Shown here: positions 61,478-64,000 of the stretch, piece after piece
Position numbering within the stretch: position 1 is the stretch's first letter
How the letters are laid out: each line of letters begins with the position of its first letter
NCBI RefSeq assembly: GCF_900172345.1
Contig: NZ_FWFY01000007.1
Location: 1 to 64,000 of the forward strand
DNA length: 64,000 nucleotides
Source: Limimaricola soesokkakensis
GTDB lineage: Bacteria > Pseudomonadota > Alphaproteobacteria > Rhodobacterales > Rhodobacteraceae
Direction of reading: 5' to 3'
Position numbers and translations under genes: made by a program
The notes under the pieces: generated by a model
Database searches by the model: none
What the model saw: the letters and a program-made list of their open reading frames with translations, nothing else
What the model was told of the DNA's origin: nothing

Positions 61478-62323
61478 ATGATGTCCCATTCTTCCGCGCT
61501 GACGCGCCGCCGTCTGCTGACCGGTGCGGCCGCGCTGACCGTGCTTCCTGCCTGCGCCGCGCAGGTCCCGTCCTCCTCCATCGCCACCAGCTCCGAGCAG
61601 GAAATCGGTGGCGTGCCGTTGAGCCAGATCGTCGATGGCTACGGGCTGATCGAGGATGCGGGCTACCGCCTGCCGCCGGTGCCGCCGAAATACCTGCAGG
61701 GTATGAATCGCCGCGCCTATGTGCCCTATCGGGGCTATGAGCCCGCCGGCACGATCGAGGCCGACCTGCACGCCAAGCTGCTCTACTGGATCGAGCCGGG
61801 CGGCATGGCCTGGCGCTTTCCCGTCGGCGTCGGCCGGCAGGGCCTGTCGATGAGCTACGACACCACGATCAAGCGCAAGGAGCAGTGGCCGAGCTGGACC
61901 CCGACCCAGAACATGCTGCGCCGCGAGCCGGAGATCTACGGCGAATACGCGGGCGGGGTTCCGGGCGGTCTCGCCAACCCGCTGGGGGCGCGCGCGCTCT
62001 ACCTCTACCAGGGCAACCGCGACACCTATTACCGGATCCATGGCACCAACGACCTCGCCTCGATCGGCAATTCGGGCTCGGCCGGCTGTATCCGCATGTT
62101 CAATCACGACGTGATCTTCCTGTTCCCCAAGGTGCCGCTCGGCACCAAGGTGGTGATCCGCGACTACGAGGATTCGGTCGCGATCGAGGGGGCTGCCGTG
62201 GCGAACCGGGGTAGCGAGCTGCCGCCGACCTACGTGCCGCCCGAGGAACTCTACACGGCCGCCGCCGAGAGCGGCCCGCCGCAGTTCGGCACCGCCCCGA
62301 ACGTCGAGAGCTTCGGCTACTGA
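61478..62323 (+). CDS. L,D-transpeptidase (YkuD domain), probable Tat lipoprotein
   Basis: 281 residues. RRRLLTGAAALTVLPAC-A combines a twin-Arg start and a lipobox Cys, so it may be a Tat-exported lipoprotein. The catalytic part has YRIHGTNDLASIG and SGSAGCIRMFNHD, with His, Ser/Gly and the nucleophile Cys. It forms 3-3 cross-links or attaches proteins to peptidoglycan. The chosen ATG (61478) follows a plain leader; the next codon is also ATG. A small membrane gene follows by 1 bp. Confidence 0.88.
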   Translation: MMSHSSALTRRRLLTGAAALTVLPACAAQVPSSSIATSSEQEIGGVPLSQIVDGYGLIEDAGYRLPPVPPKYLQGMNRRAYVPYRGYEPAGTIEADLHAKLLYWIEPGGMAWRFPVGVGRQGLSMSYDTTIKRKEQWPSWTPTQNMLRREPEIYGEYAGGVPGGLANPLGARALYLYQGNRDTYYRIHGTNDLASIGNSGSAGCIRMFNHDVIFLFPKVPLGTKVVIRDYEDSVAIEGAAVANRGSELPPTYVPPEELYTAAAESGPPQFGTAPNVESFGY

Positions 62324-62324
62324 G

Positions 62325-62657
62325 ATGTGGTGGGGCCTCGTCCTGCCGGCGCTGGGCCTCGGCCTGGCCGGCTGGGCGGTGCCTTTGCTGCTGGCACGGG
62401 TCTGGCCCGAGGGGGTGGGTCCTCTGATCTGGCTCGGGCTGACGGCGACGGTCTTGATGCTGGCCCTGTCGATGGCGCTGTTTCTTGGCCTCTACATGGC
62501 GCAGGGCGTGCCGCTGGCCACGCTGGCGCGGCCCGGACCCGGTGCGCTGGCGCTGCACCTGCTTCGGCTCGGCATAGGGGCGGCGCTGATCTGGGGACCG
62601 GTGCAGGTGCTGACGATCGCGAGCTTGCCACGGCGCTGGCGACGCGCGACATGGTAG
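62325..62657 (+). CDS. Small membrane protein of unknown function
   Basis: 110 residues with three hydrophobic helices (LVLPALGLGLAGWAVPLLL, IWLGLTATVLMLALSMALFL, ALHLLRLGIGAALIWGPVQV) and a basic C-terminus (RRWRRATW). It starts 1 bp after the L,D-transpeptidase stop, so it is co-translated and may be its membrane partner. No family is recognised. Confidence 0.65.
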   Translation: MWWGLVLPALGLGLAGWAVPLLLARVWPEGVGPLIWLGLTATVLMLALSMALFLGLYMAQGVPLATLARPGPGALALHLLRLGIGAALIWGPVQVLTIASLPRRWRRATW

Positions 62658-62703
62658 GTCACGGGGCGTGCGGCCGAATGCGCCGGGGCCCCACAGGAAA
62701 GGG

Positions 62704-63351
62704 ATGAACGCGATGCGCTGGGTCGGCTGGATCTTCTGGGGGGTGGTGCTGGCGCTCGTCGCCGCGCTGCTGCACTACAATCTGCCGCGTCGCGAGATCG
62801 TCCGCATCACCGGCGTCGAGATCAAGCTCGAGCGGATCGACCCGAACTCGGTGTTCTGGGCCGCCTCCGAGAACGCCGCCACCGCCACCGGACTCGTGGA
62901 GCGCGACGTGCGCTTCATCGACACGGTACGCGCCGATGGCGGTGTCATGGTGTTTCGCAACGAGGACACGGGCGGCGGCTGGCCGCCCTATTTCAAGTTC
63001 GACAGCGCCAACTTGCAGGCCGAAGCGCGCAACCTCGTCTCCACCGCCAGCGATCCGCAATGGGTCGCGGTCCGTTATTACGGCTGGCGGCTGCCATTGC
63101 TCTCGGTCTACCCGAACGCGCTGTCGGTCCGGCCGGTCGAGGGGCCCGATACCCGGCTGATCCCCTGGTTCAACATCGTCTTCCTGACGGTGCTGCTCGC
63201 CGTGGTCTGGGCCGTCGGCGTGCGGCTGCGGCGCTGGTCGCGCCGCCATGTCTCGCCATGGCTCGACCGGGGCGACAGGCGTGTCGCGATCTGGACCGAT
63301 GCGATTCGCCGCCGCCGCGATGCCCGCGCCGGACGCCGCGACGACAGCTAG
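62704..63351 (+). CDS. DUF1523 membrane protein
   Basis: 215 residues. One helix at each end (WVGWIFWGVVLALVAALLHY and FNIVFLTVLLAVVWAVGV) frames a periplasmic part with VRITGVEIKLERIDPNSVFW, VRFIDTVRADGGVMVFRNED and ARNLVSTASDPQWVAVRYYG, which is the DUF1523 core. The function is unknown. The start could also be 62713. Its TAG stop lies in CTAG, shared with the convergent AraC gene. Confidence 0.8.
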   Translation: MNAMRWVGWIFWGVVLALVAALLHYNLPRREIVRITGVEIKLERIDPNSVFWAASENAATATGLVERDVRFIDTVRADGGVMVFRNEDTGGGWPPYFKFDSANLQAEARNLVSTASDPQWVAVRYYGWRLPLLSVYPNALSVRPVEGPDTRLIPWFNIVFLTVLLAVVWAVGVRLRRWSRRHVSPWLDRGDRRVAIWTDAIRRRRDARAGRRDDS

Positions 63352-64000
63352 CCGGGTTGCACCACGTCGCGCTGGCGGGCGCGGCGAAAGCGCTGCGGCG
63401 TTTCGCCATGCGCCTGGCGGAACAGCTTGTGGAAATGCGACAGGTTCGGCACGCCGCATTCGGCGGCAATCTCGGCGAGGCTGTCGGCGCTCCCTAGGAG
63501 CCGCCGCGCCGCGTAATCCATGCGCTGCGCGTTGATCCAGTCCGAGGGCGACATGTCGAGAAAGCGCCGCATGGAGCGGCTGACATGCGGATGCGCCTTG
63601 CCCGCGACGCGGGCAAAGCCCGAGGCCCCGTCCTGAAACACCTCCGGCGCGCGCGAGGCGGCGCAGGCGCGCGCCAACCAGTCGGGGGCGCCGCCGGGCA
63701 ACGGCGCGGCCTCCTCGGCCAGCCCGCACAGCAGAGGCAGCAGGAAGGCCTCGGCGCCGAGCCGGTTGCGCCGGCCCCGCTCGAGCCGCAGCGCGGCGCG
63801 GTTCAGCTCGGCCATCTGGCGGCTGTCGCGCGACAGCCGCAGCGGCGCCGTGGCGCCGGCCCAGAACAGCCGCCCGGCAAGGTCGGGATGCCGCTCTCCG
63901 AGATCTGCGATCAACTCGGGATGCAGCGTTACCGAGACCAGCAGCGCGTCAGCGCCGCGACCCTGCAGCCCGTGCGAATGACCCGGCGCCACGAAGATCA
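63348..64000 (-). CDS. AraC-family transcriptional regulator, 5' end cut by the window
   Basis: The last 217 residues are visible and run off the window edge in frame. The end of a cupin-like sensor domain (FVAPGHSHGLQG) comes first, then two HTH motifs: SRSMRRFLDMSPSDWINAQR and DSLAEIAAECGVPNLSHFHK with LFRQAHGETPQRFRRA. The layout is that of ChbR-like sugar regulators. The regulated gene lies outside the window or is unknown. The stop overlaps the DUF1523 stop in CTAG. Confidence 0.82.
   Translation of the reverse strand, partial: IFVAPGHSHGLQGRGADALLVSVTLHPELIADLGERHPDLAGRLFWAGATAPLRLSRDSRQMAELNRAALRLERGRRNRLGAEAFLLPLLCGLAEEAAPLPGGAPDWLARACAASRAPEVFQDGASGFARVAGKAHPHVSRSMRRFLDMSPSDWINAQRMDYAARRLLGSADSLAEIAAECGVPNLSHFHKLFRQAHGETPQRFRRARQRDVVQPG

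Overview
The window looks like a chromosomal segment of a GC-rich alphaproteobacterium of the Rhodobacteraceae (Rhodobacterales). The main evidence is a 5S rRNA followed by an initiator tRNA, a stand-alone F0 ATP synthase operon with both b and b' subunits, the division-plane ATPase MipZ, a CHCC zinc-finger protein, the gene block ffh / rpsP / rimM / trmD / rplS / rpmE, and a short-intergenic, heavily overlapping gene style. No prophage, insertion sequence or CRISPR array was seen. This is a name-free inference from gene content.

Layout. 1-757: the 3' end of an rRNA operon (5S, tRNA-fMet), a broken second initiator tRNA split by a palindromic insert, a terminator, and about 350 bp without a gene. 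758-6194: a YedY-like periplasmic protein, a membrane protein, a DUF2384-type antitoxin-like protein with no toxin, a THUMP rRNA methyltransferase, an ammonium transporter without glnK, a rhodanese and a short-chain dehydrogenase. 6347-12858: treZ-treY-glgX, the route from glycogen to trehalose. 12940-18865: a glutathione-reductase-like flavoprotein, a second SDR whose catalytic Lys is Arg, GNAT, mipZ, a DEAD-box helicase and an unknown gene bracketed by two near-identical terminators. 19113-24866 (minus): the translation and secretion block ffh-GNAT-chorismate mutase-rpsP-bluB-rimM-UPF0391-trmD-rplS-rpmE, with the cobalamin gene bluB wedged between rpsP and rimM. 25101-26490: LysR and ArsR regulators and a 24-residue membrane peptide. 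26711-29329: atpI-B-E-b'-b. 29409-40162: a GntR/FCD regulator, OmpA-like lipoprotein, AraC-MGMT fusion, nth, a PfkB kinase, PAP2 phosphatase, a divergent sulfotransferase / glycosyltransferase pair, HIT, MscS and an ABC ATPase. 40261-49193: polA, a PNP-oxidase-like protein, hsp20 with a probable ROSE RNA thermometer, a trypsin-like protease and glcDEF. 49298-64000: DUF599, a MoxR-DUF58-DUF4159 envelope operon divergent from DUF1285, an aldehyde dehydrogenase, a hydrolase, a P1 peptidase, an L,D-transpeptidase, DUF1523 and an AraC regulator cut by the window edge.

Links between regions. The GntR/FCD regulator (29709-30482) and the glcDEF promoter carry the same partial palindrome (TGGTAA-N7-TTACCA and TGGTAA-N7-TAACCA), which suggests that the regulator is the GlcC-type controller of glycolate oxidation although the loci are 17 kb apart. 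A 20-21 nt unit (GCGTATTT-spacer-AAAGATGAA) occurs as inverted pairs in three intergenic spaces, with two different arm orders. The strongest candidate for an undescribed regulatory device is the hsp20 leader: three hairpins, the last pairing a UCGCU anti-Shine-Dalgarno with AGGA around an unpaired G, behind a heat-shock-type promoter.
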